Assembly: GCA_017633195.1 (NCBI GenBank)
Contig: JAGBPV010000091.1
Span: 1 to 16,353 of the forward strand
Source: a bacterium
GTDB taxonomy: Bacteria; Bacillota_I; Bacilli_A; Mycoplasmatales; Mycoplasmoidaceae
Length of the DNA: 16,353 nucleotides
Direction of reading: 5' to 3'
Shown here: in pieces, positions 1-10,446 of the stretch
Layout of the letters: each line of letters begins with the position of its first letter
Numbering within the stretch: the first letter of the stretch is position 1
Position numbers and translations under genes: made by a program
The notes under the pieces: generated by a model
Database searches by the model: none
Told to the model about the DNA's origin: nothing
Seen by the model: only the letters and a program-made list of their open reading frames with translations

Positions 1-18
1 TTAAATTTAAAAAAATAA

Positions 19-38
19 TTAAGAAATTTTTTTCTTAA
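19..38 (-). terminator. Intrinsic terminator at the end of the minus-strand gene run
   Basis: A perfect 8-bp inverted repeat (TTAAGAAA at 19-26, TTTCTTAA at 31-38) with a 4-base loop. On the minus strand it is followed by TTATTTTTTT, a T-run typical of factor-independent termination. On the plus strand it is followed by ATCTTTTTATTA, so it could work both ways. It lies about 150 nt past the last minus-strand stop codon at 189. The stem is AT-rich with one G-C pair, as expected in such a genome. Function is inferred from structure only. Confidence 0.55.
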
Positions 39-41
39 ATC

Positions 42-61
42 TTTTTATTATGCAATAAAAA
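42..61. repeat. Perfect 8-bp inverted repeat next to the terminator
   Basis: TTTTTATT at 42-49 and AATAAAAA at 54-61 flank a 4-base loop (ATGC). A minus-strand transcript meets this hairpin just before the one at 19-38. It has no G-C pair in the stem, so it may be chance in AT-rich DNA or an accessory part of the terminator. Confidence 0.35.
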
Positions 62-112
62 TAATTTTATGATTTTTTAATTTTTTGTTAAGATTTTATT
101 AGTTGTCATTAA

Positions 113-185
113 GACGTTTCCAACGAATTTGAAAGTCTCCCTTTAATTATGAAAATTAGGTATCCTCCAATTATGAAACACTCCC
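113..185. repeat. Cluster of short direct repeats with a bulged hairpin, downstream of the last gene
   Basis: AATTATGAAA occurs twice, at 145-154 and 169-178, 24 nt apart. A related unit of the form (G/A)A..T.GAAA..CTCCC occurs at 125-141 and 169-185, with 12 of 17 positions matching. GACgTTTC at 113-120 can pair with GAAAGTC at 131-137 with one bulged base. The stretch is visibly richer in G and C than its surroundings, with several CTCC or TCCT runs. It contains no gene. It might be the end of a lost insertion sequence or a structured 3' region; neither is shown. Confidence 0.4.
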
Positions 186-188
186 AAA

Positions 189-713
189 TTATTCTTCAGT
201 TCCTTCATCTTCTTGAAGCAAATCTGAAATTTGTTCTAATCTAGAATCATTCAAAAATCTTTTTAACATTCCTTTAGTACTAATTAAATCTTCTTTATTT
301 TCTAAATATTGCAAATAATCATTATTAAAAGTTTCATCACTTAATGTTATATAAAAGCAATATAAAAGATACAATGCCTCTCTTTGTTCAGTATTTGCAC
401 AGATTTTAACGGCTTCATCTACTTTTCTTTTTCCTAAAGCTTTATTTAATTCATTTTCAAAATCACATAGTTTATTTATTAGAACATCTTCGAGACATTG
501 TAATTCTGGAATTTCTAGATACTTAATTAAAAGTATTAAATTTGTGTAGTTTCTACAAGTAGAATGTGTAACACGAACATCACCACATCAAATATCTTCT
601 TTGTTTATAAGATTTCTTTCAATTTGAAAATAATAATCAAAATAATCAACTAATGCTCCACTATAATAATTTATATTTTCTATTTTTTCATCAAATTCTT
701 GATTTTCATCCAT
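189..713 (-). CDS. Hypothetical protein, 174 residues, acidic and probably helical
   Basis: I do not recognise this family. The ATG at 711-713 has GGAG eight bases upstream, which supports the start. One in-frame UGA (Trp42) must be read through. The protein is soluble-looking, with no signal peptide or membrane segment, and is rich in Asp, Glu, Asn and Leu. Leucine-rich helical stretches lie near residues 57-90 and 113-125, and the last ten residues are strongly acidic. Five Cys residues (43, 53, 73, 83, 105 or nearby) are scattered and form no obvious metal site. It is the last gene of the minus-strand run, 49 nt after the TatD-family gene, with its own possible promoter overlapping that gene's end. 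No function is proposed. Confidence 0.8.
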
Positions 714-745
714 AAAGTTTACTCCAATTATCTTTTTAATGAAAT

Positions 746-773
746 ATTATATAGTTTTTAAACTAGTAACCAA
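746..773 (-). promoter_or_regulatory. Candidate sigma-70-type promoter for the 174-residue protein gene
   Basis: On the minus strand, TTGGTT (768-773) lies 16 nt before a perfect TATAAT (746-751), about 33 nt upstream of the ATG at 713. The -35 box falls inside the last codons of the TatD-family gene. A 6-bp inverted repeat (752-757 with 760-765) sits between the boxes and spans the upstream stop codon. TATAAT is common by chance in DNA this AT-rich, so this is suggestive only. Confidence 0.4.
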
Positions 774-1575
774 ATTCTTTTAAATTATAAGCCTTTTTAT
801 AATTTTCATTTACAGCATCAACTAATTCATCAAAGCTGATATTTTTAAGATTGCAAATATAATCATAAGTTTCAAAAATATAAAAAGGAAGATTAATATT
901 GGTCTTTTTTCTGTATTCTGCTGGAGTTAAAAAAGGAGCATCAGTTTCTACAAAAATGCGATTTAAAGGAACAGTTTTAATTGATTCATTTGCAAATTCT
1001 AGTGCAGCTTTTTTGTGTGTAACAACTCCTGCAAAAGAAATATAACATCCTTTGTCTAATAAAGCTTGTGCTTCTTCTTTGGTTCCACAAAAACAATGAA
1101 TAATAACTTGAGTTTGAAAATTAAATTCATCTCATCTTTCTATTAAATCTTTATATGCCATTCTAATATGAAGCATGATTGGTAAATTTAGTTTATTAGC
1201 ATATTTTGCATGTCATTTTAATCATTTAACTTGTTTTTCAAAATCAGGATATTCTTCTGGATGTTTTTTATCTAAACCACATTCGCCAATCCCAATAATT
1301 AGATCTTTGTTTTCTTCATAAAATTGATCAAACTGTTCTTCAACTTCATTGATTTCATATTTATCAATATCAGTAGGATGAATTGCCATTAATACTTTTG
1401 CAATGTTTGTTTTTCTTGCAATTTCTATTGCTTTTTTAGTATTTTCAGGTTCAGTAGAAACAAGATTTAAAAACATCTTTTTTTGCTTGCAAATTTCTGC
1501 TAGTTCTTGTCAATTATCATAAAGTGGTTCTAAATTTAAGTGAGTATGATTATCAATAATATATTTTTTATTCAT
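763..1575 (-). CDS. tatD: TatD-family metal-dependent hydrolase (putative 3'-5' DNA exonuclease)
   Basis: A 270-residue protein, the usual length for the family, whose members are cytoplasmic metal-dependent nucleases of the TIM-barrel amidohydrolase type. The ligand motifs appear in order: H10-T-H12 near the N-terminus, GECGLD at 97-102 (family GExGLD), LPIMLHIR at 131-138 with H136, IHCFCGT at 159-165 with H160, and FVETDAPFLTP at 208-218 with D212. All the expected His, Glu and Asp ligands are therefore present. After HIR the usual acidic residue is Met139. Several UGA tryptophans interrupt the frame under the standard code. The start ATG lies 1 nt after the stop of the upstream MATE gene, with AGGA about 10 nt upstream, so translation is probably coupled. 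The exact substrate cannot be read from sequence. Confidence 0.93.
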
Positions 1576-1576
1576 A

Positions 1577-3589
1577 TTAAATTTTCCTAATTACTAATTT
1601 ATCTTCATCTAAGATTTTATTTTGATATTTAGATTGTATTCATTTATTAATTTTTCAATTTTTAAATGGTGTTTTTTCATGATGAATTTCAATATATACA
1701 AAGTATATTACTCAAATAATAACAATTAAGTTTCCTGCAATTACTGATGAACTTTGAGTTCATAGTAATAATCAAATATTTGGGTTATAAATTGGATTTG
1801 TTTTAGCTAATTCTAGATCAGAAATATGAATTAGTTCTTTTTGAGCAACTGCACTAAAAATATATAAAAATGGCACAATAATAAATAAAGATCTAATTAA
1901 AGCAACCATAATGGCAGATATATATCTTTTAGTTGTTCTAGTTAACATATATCCATTATTTCCAATTCCTCTAATTGGTACAATTGTTAAACTAATTCAT
2001 AAGAATTTTCTGCTTGATTCATAAACAATTTTACCAGTACCATTTTTTTCATGTTGTATTCCAAAAATATTTAAGAAAAAATCACTAACTGGAGTAACAA
2101 AACCAACAACCCCTAAAACTAAAAAACCATAAACAACAAAGAATAAACTAGATTCAAAAACAATTTTTCTGATTCTTGCATATGCTTTAATACCATAGTT
2201 ATATCCAATTAAACTAGTTCCTGTTGCCATGAATCCAGAAACTGGATTATAAAAGAAATTCATGATTGGTAAAACTGCTCCCATAATAGAAATAAAATAT
2301 AAACTACCTAAAGTAGGAAATAATTGACCAGTTACAAAAGCAATTTGATTAATTAACAAAACTTGAATAATCATGTAACACAAATATTTCACAATTGATG
2401 ATAAACATATTAAAAACATTTCTTTAATAAGTTCAGTTTCTCACATTACAAGATTTCATTTTAAATTTCAATAATTAACTCAAATAATCCCCTTTTTATA
2501 TAAATATTTTGCATATATAACTAAAGGAATTAATGATAAAGAATAAGCAATTACTGTAGCAATTGCAGAACTGTTTAATCCAGCATCTGCAAAATATACA
2601 AAAATATAATCTAATAAAATATTTATTAAAATTGCAATAAATAATACTATTGCAATGATTTCAGTTCTTCCATAGTTTCTTATTAAGTTTATGTTTGTAT
2701 ATAAAATATTAGTAATTCATAAAAAACAAGTCATAATGATGATGTAATTTTGTGCTCATTTAATTCCATAATTACCAACTTGATGATAATAATTACTAAA
2801 AACTTTTGCTAAGATTACATTATTATTTTCAATACTAAAATGATGAATTTCTTTTAATGCTATAACTTCATTTGTAAAAACATTGTAATATTTATTATTT
2901 TCATATTTTAAGAAAATTAAGGTATTATTTTCATTTACAAAATAATATTCATCATTATTAATATTGTGAATTAAATTTGGTGTAATATTTTCATTTAAAG
3001 AATCTTTAATCATCCCTGGAATCATTGCATAATTTAAAATCACAATTAAAACCATTCCACAAATTGTGATTAATAATGAAGTGTAAAATTCATTTTGTCA
3101 AACTTTAATTTCTTTTAGTCTATTTCTATTACTAATTGCATCAGTAAATAATACATTCGATCCAGGTAATAATAATATTGGTACAGCAGAAATTAAAAAA
3201 GCAATTGGTGAAATTAATGATACTGCAATTCTTATAGTATCTGCAGTATTATAAAAATGTAACTGATTTTGTAAACAAATATACTTTAAAAAATTCTTGT
3301 AATTCAAATAGTTATCAAAAAGCAAATGATGAATACTAGGATTATTAATGTTATTTAATAAAGCATTAAAGACATTATCGTGTTTTAAAAATAAATTTAT
3401 AAAACTATAACCATTTGTAATTGGCATAAATCTTATTAATAAATAATAATTAATTAAAACAAATAAAGCTGATGAATATGACATTAAAAAAGCAGGCAAT
3501 GCTACTCTTAGCATTGTTTTGTAAACAGGAAGTTTGCCATATACATCTGCTGCTGTTAATTTATGTTTTTTGTTTGAAAATTGTTGCAT
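1577..3589 (-). CDS. MATE-family efflux transporter with two large outer-loop inserts (downstream copy)
   Basis: A 670-residue membrane protein of the MATE superfamily, which exports drugs or metabolites in exchange for Na+ or H+. TM1 lies near residues 28-55. TM2 (about 116-145) carries SLISPIAFLISA and LLLPGSNVLF, like family TM2. TM5-6 carry ILLDYIFVYFADAGLNSSAIAT, the family's LD...G..GaAiAT pattern, and the C-terminal half repeats the fold. The family is usually about 450 residues; the excess is mostly an insert at roughly 57-115 (TM1-TM2 loop) and another at roughly 193-260 (TM3-TM4 loop). By MATE topology both loops face outward. The start MQQF is shared with the upstream paralogue, whose stop lies 20 nt away. 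No clear Shine-Dalgarno sequence is visible. The substrate is unknown. Confidence 0.88.
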
Positions 3590-3609
3590 TATATTTTTTA
3601 AAATTAAAG

Positions 3610-5619
3610 TTATTTTAATTTAGTTTCATTTAAAATTTTCATTAAATATCTTTTTTGAAAATAAAGACTAATTTTAGTATTCTTAAATTTAATATTTTCT
3701 TTATAAATCCCTTTATATAAATAAAATACCACTCATAATAAAGTAATTAAATTTGTAGTAATTGTTGCTGCTGATTGAGTTCATAATAATAATCAAATGT
3801 TTGGATTATATAAAGGATTATTTTTTGCTAGATCTATATTATCAATATGAATAATACTGTGAGATGCTATAGTACTAAAGATATATAAGTAAGGAATAAT
3901 AACTAGCATTGATCTTAAAATTCCAACAAAAGTTGCTGCAAAATATTTTTTACTTGTTCTAAATAACATGAATGCAGAATTACCCAATCCTTGGAATGGC
4001 AAAATCATTAAACTAATTCATAAGAATTTTCTACTACATTCATACAAATAAGCAAGTGAATTATTTCCTATTGCATAATGAACATTAAATAATCCTAAAA
4101 TTCAATCACTAATTGGAGAACAAAATCCAAATAATCCTAAAATACTTGATCCAATTACAATAATAAATAATGAAATTTCAAAGACAATAATTTTTAATCG
4201 ATCATATCTTTTTGTCCCATAATTATAAGCAACAATACTTGTTCCAGCAGTCATAAATCCACTAATTGTATTTTGAAATAAATTCATAATTGGATAAATA
4301 GCACCTGTAATAGAAATGAAATATAAATCTCCTAAATTTGGATAAAGTACTTCTGTAACATAAGAAATTTGATTAATTAATAAAACTCTTACAATCATAT
4401 ATCCAATAATTGAAACTAAATAAGATACAGAAATTAATAACATTTGATTAATAATTTTCTTATTAAACATTACTTTATGAAACATTAATTGTTTATAAGA
4501 AATTTTAATTAATCCTTCTTTTCTTAAAATATTAAAGTATGTTATTAAAGGAATTAAAGCAACACATCAAGAAATTAAAGTAGCAACAGCAGCTCCATCC
4601 ATACCAATTTGTGCATAATAAATTAAAATATAATCCAAAATGATATTTAAAATGGTGTCACAAACCATGATTAAAGTAATTAATAAAGTTCTTCCATGTG
4701 ATCTAATAATATTTACATTTAATCTTACAATTGATGAAATTCATAATCCTGCAGTAATTATTGCTACAAAATCTTGTGCTCATTTTACTGAATATTGTTT
4801 AACAACTAAATAATAATGCACAAATGTTGAAGCAACTATTTGATTATTATTTTTAATATTAAAGGTTTGTATTTTAGTATTTAATATACTTTCAAAATTT
4901 TTGAAATTAACATATTGATTATTGTTCTTAATTAAAAAATAAACTTCATTATTTTTAATAACAAAACAATAATTACCATTTAACTTATTAACAATACTAT
5001 TAGGATTAATATTTGTATTAATTGAACCATTAACCATGGATTCAATCATAGTGTAATTTAAAATGTAAATTAAAATCATTCCTAAGAATGTAATGATTAG
5101 AGCACTATAAAATTCATTTTGTCATACTTTTGTAAGTTTTAAATAATTCTTAACACTTAAGGCTTTTGAAAATAAAACATTTCCACCAGGAAGTAATAAT
5201 CCAGTAATTGCAGTAATTAAAAAAGTTAAAGGAGAAATTAATGAACTAGCAATTCTTACAGTACTTGCTGTATCATAAAAATGCAAATTATTAGTGTTTG
5301 CTATGTAGTTAATAAAATTTTCATAAACATTATTATTAGTTAATATCAAATGTTTTATAGTTTTATCTTGAATATTATTGATTAAATTGTTAAAAATATT
5401 TTCATGGAATAAAAATAGATGATAAAAATCAAATTGTTGTGTTAAAGGCATTAAATTAACTAATAATAATAAATCTACAAAAGTAAATAAAGCAGTCATA
5501 AAACTTGTTAATAAAGCAGGCAAACCAACTCTAGACATTACTTTTCAAACTGGTAAGCCACCATATACTTCTGCAGTTGTTAACTTTTTATTTTGTACTT
5601 TTTTATTAAATTGTTGCAT
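3610..5619 (-). CDS. MATE-family efflux transporter with two large outer-loop inserts (upstream copy)
   Basis: A 669-residue paralogue of the next gene downstream, aligning along its whole length: N-terminus MQQF...LTTAEVYGGLPVWK against MQQF...LTAADVYGKLPVYK, and C-terminal region YNPNIWLLLWTQS in both. MATE features are clear: TM2 with SLISPLTFLITA and LLLPGGNVLF, TM5-6 with ILDYILIYYAQIGMDGAAVAT, and a second half with the same pattern. Inserts lie at about residues 58-116 and 195-263, in the same loops as in the paralogue. The second is rich in Asn with alternating polar and hydrophobic residues, which suggests beta strands. The 68-bp gap upstream (5620-5687) holds nothing I can identify, and no Shine-Dalgarno is evident. 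It is probably an exporter in the cell membrane; the substrate is not predictable. Confidence 0.88.
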
Positions 5620-5687
5620 TTATAAAATATGTTTAAATTTTAGCAAATTTATAACTTGAATTTTTTTGAAATTAATGAGATAAATTT

Positions 5688-6368
5688 CTAATTCAATTTG
5701 TTTAAAACTTGCAATAAATTATCTGTTAGCAAATCATTAATATTTGTATCAGCAATATAACTTTCTAATGATTCTGGTTTTGCATTAACTGTAATTGTTT
5801 TTGCACCTAAAGCATGCATAAATCTTAATAAACTTATATCATTACTTAAAAAATAAGTATTTTCTATTGCAAAATCTTTTTTAGCAAGATCTTTTATTAG
5901 TTTATGTGGTCTGTAAGATTCTTGTAAAAAAGGTCATTTATATAAATTGTCATGATTAATATTTATTTGATAGTTCTTTTTAAAAACTGATGTAAGCATA
6001 AATTTCTTTGTGCTCTTATTTCAATAAATAAATAAAACAAAATAACTTTTCAAGTTATTAATATCTTTTAATTCTTGCATTAAAAAAACATTATTATTGT
6101 CTTTAAAAGTTTCATTATAATGATTAAGAATTTGTAGTTTTCATTGCTTATGATATTTAATATATACTCAAAATCTTTTTAGAAATGAAACTTGATGAAA
6201 AACATGATTATATAGTTTATAAAAATTATCAAATTTTGTCTTTCTTATAGCATTAAAATCAATCTTTACATTATTAAAATTCTTAGAAAATTTTTCTAAG
6301 GCTTTAATGTGATAATTGTAAGTTTTGCAAATTGTATTTTCAATATCAACTATAAGAATTTTTTTCAT
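5688..6368 (-). CDS. HAD-like protein with altered motifs, 226 residues
   Basis: The N-terminus, ILIVDIENTICKTYNYH, looks like HAD motif I (hhhhDxDxT), but the second Asp is Glu10: D8-I-E10-N-T12. Near the C-terminus, residues 171-196 contain TYFLSNDISLLRFMHALGAK followed by TITV, which matches the HAD motif IV layout (hhGDxxxDhxxAxxAGhxxIxV) with S-N-D in place of the usual G-D. Motifs II and III are not obvious; K164 or K165 lies where the motif III Lys could be. The middle (45-150) is basic and aromatic-rich and unlike common HAD caps. HAD proteins are mostly phosphatases; whether this one is catalytic is uncertain. Its ATG is 2 nt after the ftsY stop, so it is probably co-expressed with ftsY. 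Four or more UGA tryptophans are present. Confidence 0.7.
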
Positions 6369-6370
6369 TA

Positions 6371-7456
6371 TTATTTGTTTTGTATATTTGAAGTATTATC
6401 AATTTTAATATTTTTAATTAAATTTTTAATATATTCTTCTAAATTGAATTCTGCAATATCTTGTAAAGTTTCACCATATCCAATTAGTTTTACTGGAATA
6501 TTGAATTGATCTTTAATTGCTAAAACAATTCCCCCTTTTGATGAAGAATCCATTTTAACTAAAACAATTCCACTAACATTTGCTGCTTCATTAAATGCTT
6601 TTGCTTGTGCTAATCCACTTTGACCAACTGTTGCATCTAACACTAATAAGATTTCATGTGGTGCAGTTTCATCAAATTTTTTAATTTGTTTAATAATCTT
6701 TGATAATTCATTCATCAAATTAACTTTATTTTGTAATCTTCCACTAGTATCACAAATGATTAAAGAATAATTTTCTTCATATCCTTTTTTAATTCCTTTA
6801 TAAGTTACTGCTGCAGGATCTTCACCAACTTTATCAGGTGTAATAATATCTACACCGATTTTATTAGCATGAACTTTTAATTGTTCTACTGCTCCTGCTC
6901 TAAAAGTATCTCCAGCAACTAATAAAATCTTATATCCTTGTTCTTTATAGAAATTAGTTAATTTAGCAATTGTTGTGGTTTTACCAACACCATTTGCTCC
7001 AACAACAACTATAACATTTGTTTTTCTTTCCTTGCTGATATTAATATCAGTGTTGATATTTGTATCTTGAATATAATAAACTATTAATTTATCCAATAAA
7101 ATTTCTAAAACAGTTTCAAAATCATTAATATCTTGTCTTTTAACTTCATCTCTTACTGCATTAGCAATTTTTTCACTAGCAGTATATCCAATATCAAGTC
7201 CAACTAAAGAATCAATTAATTCATCATAGAAATTTTCTGAGAATTGGTTTTTTGAATATGCTAATTGTAATTCATCAATAATTTTGCTAAACCCAGAAGA
7301 AGTTTTGTTTAATTTTGCATCAAAATCAACTTCTTTTTCATGATTTCAAATCCGATTTTCTTCATTCTTTTTTTGAATTTGCTCTTTTAGATTATCAGTG
7401 TCTTTATTTTCTTTGTTTTTTTTAAAAACATTTTTAAGTTTATCTCACAAACCCAT
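6371..7456 (-). CDS. ftsY: Signal recognition particle receptor FtsY
   Basis: A 361-residue SRP GTPase that docks ribosome-SRP complexes at the membrane for insertion of membrane proteins. A short charged N-terminal segment (about 1-45, starting GLWDKLKNVFKK, probably membrane-binding) precedes the N domain (about 46-140) and the G domain. GTPase motifs: G1 GANGVGKTTT at 153-162, G2 region DTFRAGAVEQL at 183-193, G3 DTSGRLQ at 236-242, G4 VKMDSSSKGG at 300-309, and GYGE at 327-330. Family sequences normally read DTAGR and TKLDGTAKGG, so G3 and G4 are slightly divergent while the key Lys and Asp remain. The start is set by GGAG upstream within the end of smc, whose stop is 2 nt away. The absence of Trp-spanning continuity under the standard code hides the first 120 residues. 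Confidence 0.96.
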
Positions 7457-7458
7457 AA

Positions 7459-10383
7459 TTATTCTCCAGTGATTTTAATATTTTTTAAATTAACATTAAA
7501 CATACTTGTTACACCATGTTTTTGCATACTTGCACCAATTAATTTATTACATTCAACCATTGTTTCTTTTCTATGAGTAATTACTAGAAATTGTGATAAA
7601 CTTGAACTTTCTTTAATTAACTTAGCAAGTAATTCAGTATTTTTAGGATCTAATGCAGATTCAGCTTCATCTAAAACAACAAGTGGAAAGTTACTTGTTC
7701 TTAAAATAGTTAACAAAACTGATAATGAAATAATTGATTTTTCTCCACCTGATAAAACACTTAGTTTCTTAATTTGTTTCTTAGAAGGTTTAATTACAAC
7801 ATCAATTCCAGTATTTAATAAATCATCTGGGTCAGTGAATTGTACTTCACATGTTCCATTTTTAAATAATTTAGAAAAAATTAAAGGTAAAGTTTGGTTA
7901 ATTTCATAGATTTTATTTTTAAAAATCTTAATAACTTCTTTATCTAAACTCAAAATTACATTATTTAAATCATTTTCTGCTTGAATGATATCTTCAATAT
8001 TTTTATTTAATTCATCAAATTTTTCTTGAGTATTTTTTAATTCTTCTACAGCTTGCATATTAATTGGACCAAAAGATTGGATTTGGGTTTTATAATTCAA
8101 AATCTTTTGTTGCAATTCATCATTACTTATTTCAATATCTGAAATTGAATTGATGACATTTTCAATTGTTAAATTATAACTATTAGCAGTTTTTTTAGCT
8201 GATTCAATATAATCATTTACTAAGTATAGTTGTTTTTCTAAATCATTTTTGTTTTGAGTTAATATTAAAATTTTTTGATTTTGTTGATTATTATTTTCAC
8301 TTAATGATTCAAACTTATTATTGATATCACTAACTTTCTTTTCTTGTAATTCTAATTGAGTTGACAGATTTATTTTAATTGTTTCTAATTTACTTAATTC
8401 TTCAATAACTTCATTTGCTTTATTATTTTCAACTTTTGTATTAGTTATATCTAAAGAAGCTAATTCATTTTTAATTTGTTGAATATTTTGATTAATATTT
8501 TGAATTTTTTGGTTTGAAGTTGCTAAATTAATTGTTTGCAAATTATTTTGCTCATTTAACTTTTCTAATTCAACTTGTAATTTTTGTTTTTGAACTAAAA
8601 TAATTTGAATCTTTTCTTTTAAAAAATTAATTCCATTAATGATTTGCTCATTTTTTTCTTTTAGATTAAAATTGCTATTTTTTTTATTAATACTTCCACC
8701 AACAATCATTCCTCCACGATGAATAATATCTCCATCCAAAGAAATGATTTTTAAAGAATAATTAATTGCTTTTGCTAATAAATTAGCATTTTGTAAATTA
8801 TCAACAATTAGAACATTTCCAATTAATGATTGCAAGACAATGTAATATTTTTCATCAATATTTACTAACTTATCTGCAGTATTAATAAATCCTGAAAAAT
8901 TTTGTGAAATTAATAATAAATTTTGTGCAACAAAACTTGGTTTAATTGCATTTAATGGCATAAAAGATGCAACCCCAGCTTGGTTCTTTTTTAAGAAATC
9001 AATGCCTATTTTTGCATCATCAACACTATTAACTACTAAAGTATTGATATTTTTTGATAATGCTAATTCAATTGCTAATTGGTATTTTTCTTCTACATTT
9101 ATAATTAATTTACCCAAAGTATTTATTAAACCAGGAACTACTTCTTTATTTTGTAATAAAGTTTTTACACCATTTTCATTTTGAAATTCATTTTGTATTT
9201 TTTGTTCAATAAATTGTTGTTGACTTACTAAAGTATTTAAATTTGCATTTTTTTCATTTAATAATGAATCCACTTTTTGCAAATTACTTAATATTTCTTT
9301 CTTCTTATTTGTAATATTACTTATTTCTTCATCTGCTTTTTTGATATTACTATTTCAAATTTTGCTTTCATTTTGCAAATTTAATAAAGTTTGAGCTAAT
9401 GCATCTGCTTTTTCTTGCTTATCTTTACTTGATAATTTAAGTTTTAAATTACTTTCATAATTTGCTTTTTGGATGTTTAGTTCATTAATCTTTTCTTGTA
9501 AATTAAATCTTTCTTTATTTAATTTTTGTAATTTTTCTTCTTCTTCATTTTTTTCATCTTTTAATGAAAGATATGATGTTTTATTACGATTTAAATAATC
9601 ATTTTCATCTTCTAATTCTTTTGATATATCTTGTAATTTTTGTTTTAATTCATCATTTTTTTTAGAATAAAAAAGATATTGTTTTTTGGCTGAAAATAAT
9701 TCATATGTTTTTAAATTATTTTTAACTTCTAAAAACTTTTGTGCAGTTGCTGCTTGAATTTCTAATTTTTTGATTTCAGATTGATATTGTTTTTTAGTAT
9801 TGTTAAGATTTTCTAAATTTTTTTGAACAATTGCTAATTGATTTAAACGTTCATTTTTAATTTTTGTATATTTGCTAACTCCTGCAGCTTCTTCAAAAAT
9901 TTTTCTTCTTTCTTCTGGTTTAGCATCAACAAAAGATTGCACTGTACCTTGTGAAATAATACCCAAAGAACCTTTAGATAATCCAGTATCTAAAAAAAGA
10001 TCAATGATATCTTTTCTTTTTGCAATCTTATCATTTAAATAATAATCACTACTATCACTATTTCTTTTTAATACTCTTTTAACAGTTATTTCTTTTTCAT
10101 CTGTATTTAAGATTCTTTTAGAATTATCAAAATATAAAGTTACAGATGCTTCATCACTTGGATTAAAAATATCTGAACCATAAAAGATGATTTCATTATT
10201 TGTATCACTTCTTAATTGTTTAGAACTAGTTTCACCCAACACTCATCTAATAGCATCTACAACATTTGTTTTTCCTGAACCATTTGGACCAACTATGCCA
10301 ATAAAAGGTTCATCTAAAACAATAGATGTAAATTCTGCATAAGATTTAAATCCTTTAGCTTCTATACACTTTAAAAAAATCAT
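7459..10383 (-). CDS. smc: Chromosome condensation ATPase SMC
   Basis: A 974-residue SMC protein, the ATPase core of the condensin-like complex that organises and segregates the chromosome. Order of parts: N-terminal ATPase head with Walker A GPNGSGKTN at 32-40 (Thr where many have Ser) and LGETSSKQLR after it; coiled coil from about 165 to 405 (long Lys/Glu/Asn/Gln-rich heptads); hinge about 407-567, ending in the GDIIHRGGMIVGGS segment; returning coil about 570-810; C-terminal head with signature LSGGEKS at 877-883 and Walker B plus D-loop VVLDEAESALD at 902-912. The family is often near 1,180 residues, so both arms are shortened by similar amounts. The start has AGGTGA four bases upstream. 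In-frame UGA codons encode Trp near positions 46 and 344. ScpA and ScpB partners are not in the window. Confidence 0.97.
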
Positions 10384-10446
10384 ATAATCACCTGCAATTT
10401 CGCTAAAATATTCAATATTTTTTAATTTTAATATGAATATATTAAA

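Noticed and set aside
5620..5687. Possible promoter before the first MATE gene
   Set aside because: TATAAA and TAAAAT occur, but with no -35 at a sensible distance, and such words are frequent by chance here.
6309..6509. Plus-strand open frame of 66 codons across the HAD/ftsY junction
   Set aside because: It lies opposite two well-supported coding regions, lacks a ribosome binding site and encodes AT-driven Phe/Ile/Ser-rich sequence.
9002..9184. Plus-strand open frame opposite smc
   Set aside because: It is antisense to the SMC hinge region, with no start signal and no recognisable protein.
7459..10242. smc, rnc, plsX, pgi, rpe and the MATE genes as broken or pseudogenised
   Set aside because: All the breaks are in-frame TGA codons. 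Reading them as Trp restores full-length proteins with all late motifs, so these are intact code-4 genes.
10384..10446. Possible promoter or terminator in the 63-nt gap between rnc and smc
   Set aside because: Only a weak 7-bp AT inverted repeat is visible, with no -10/-35 pair of note. The composition explains it.
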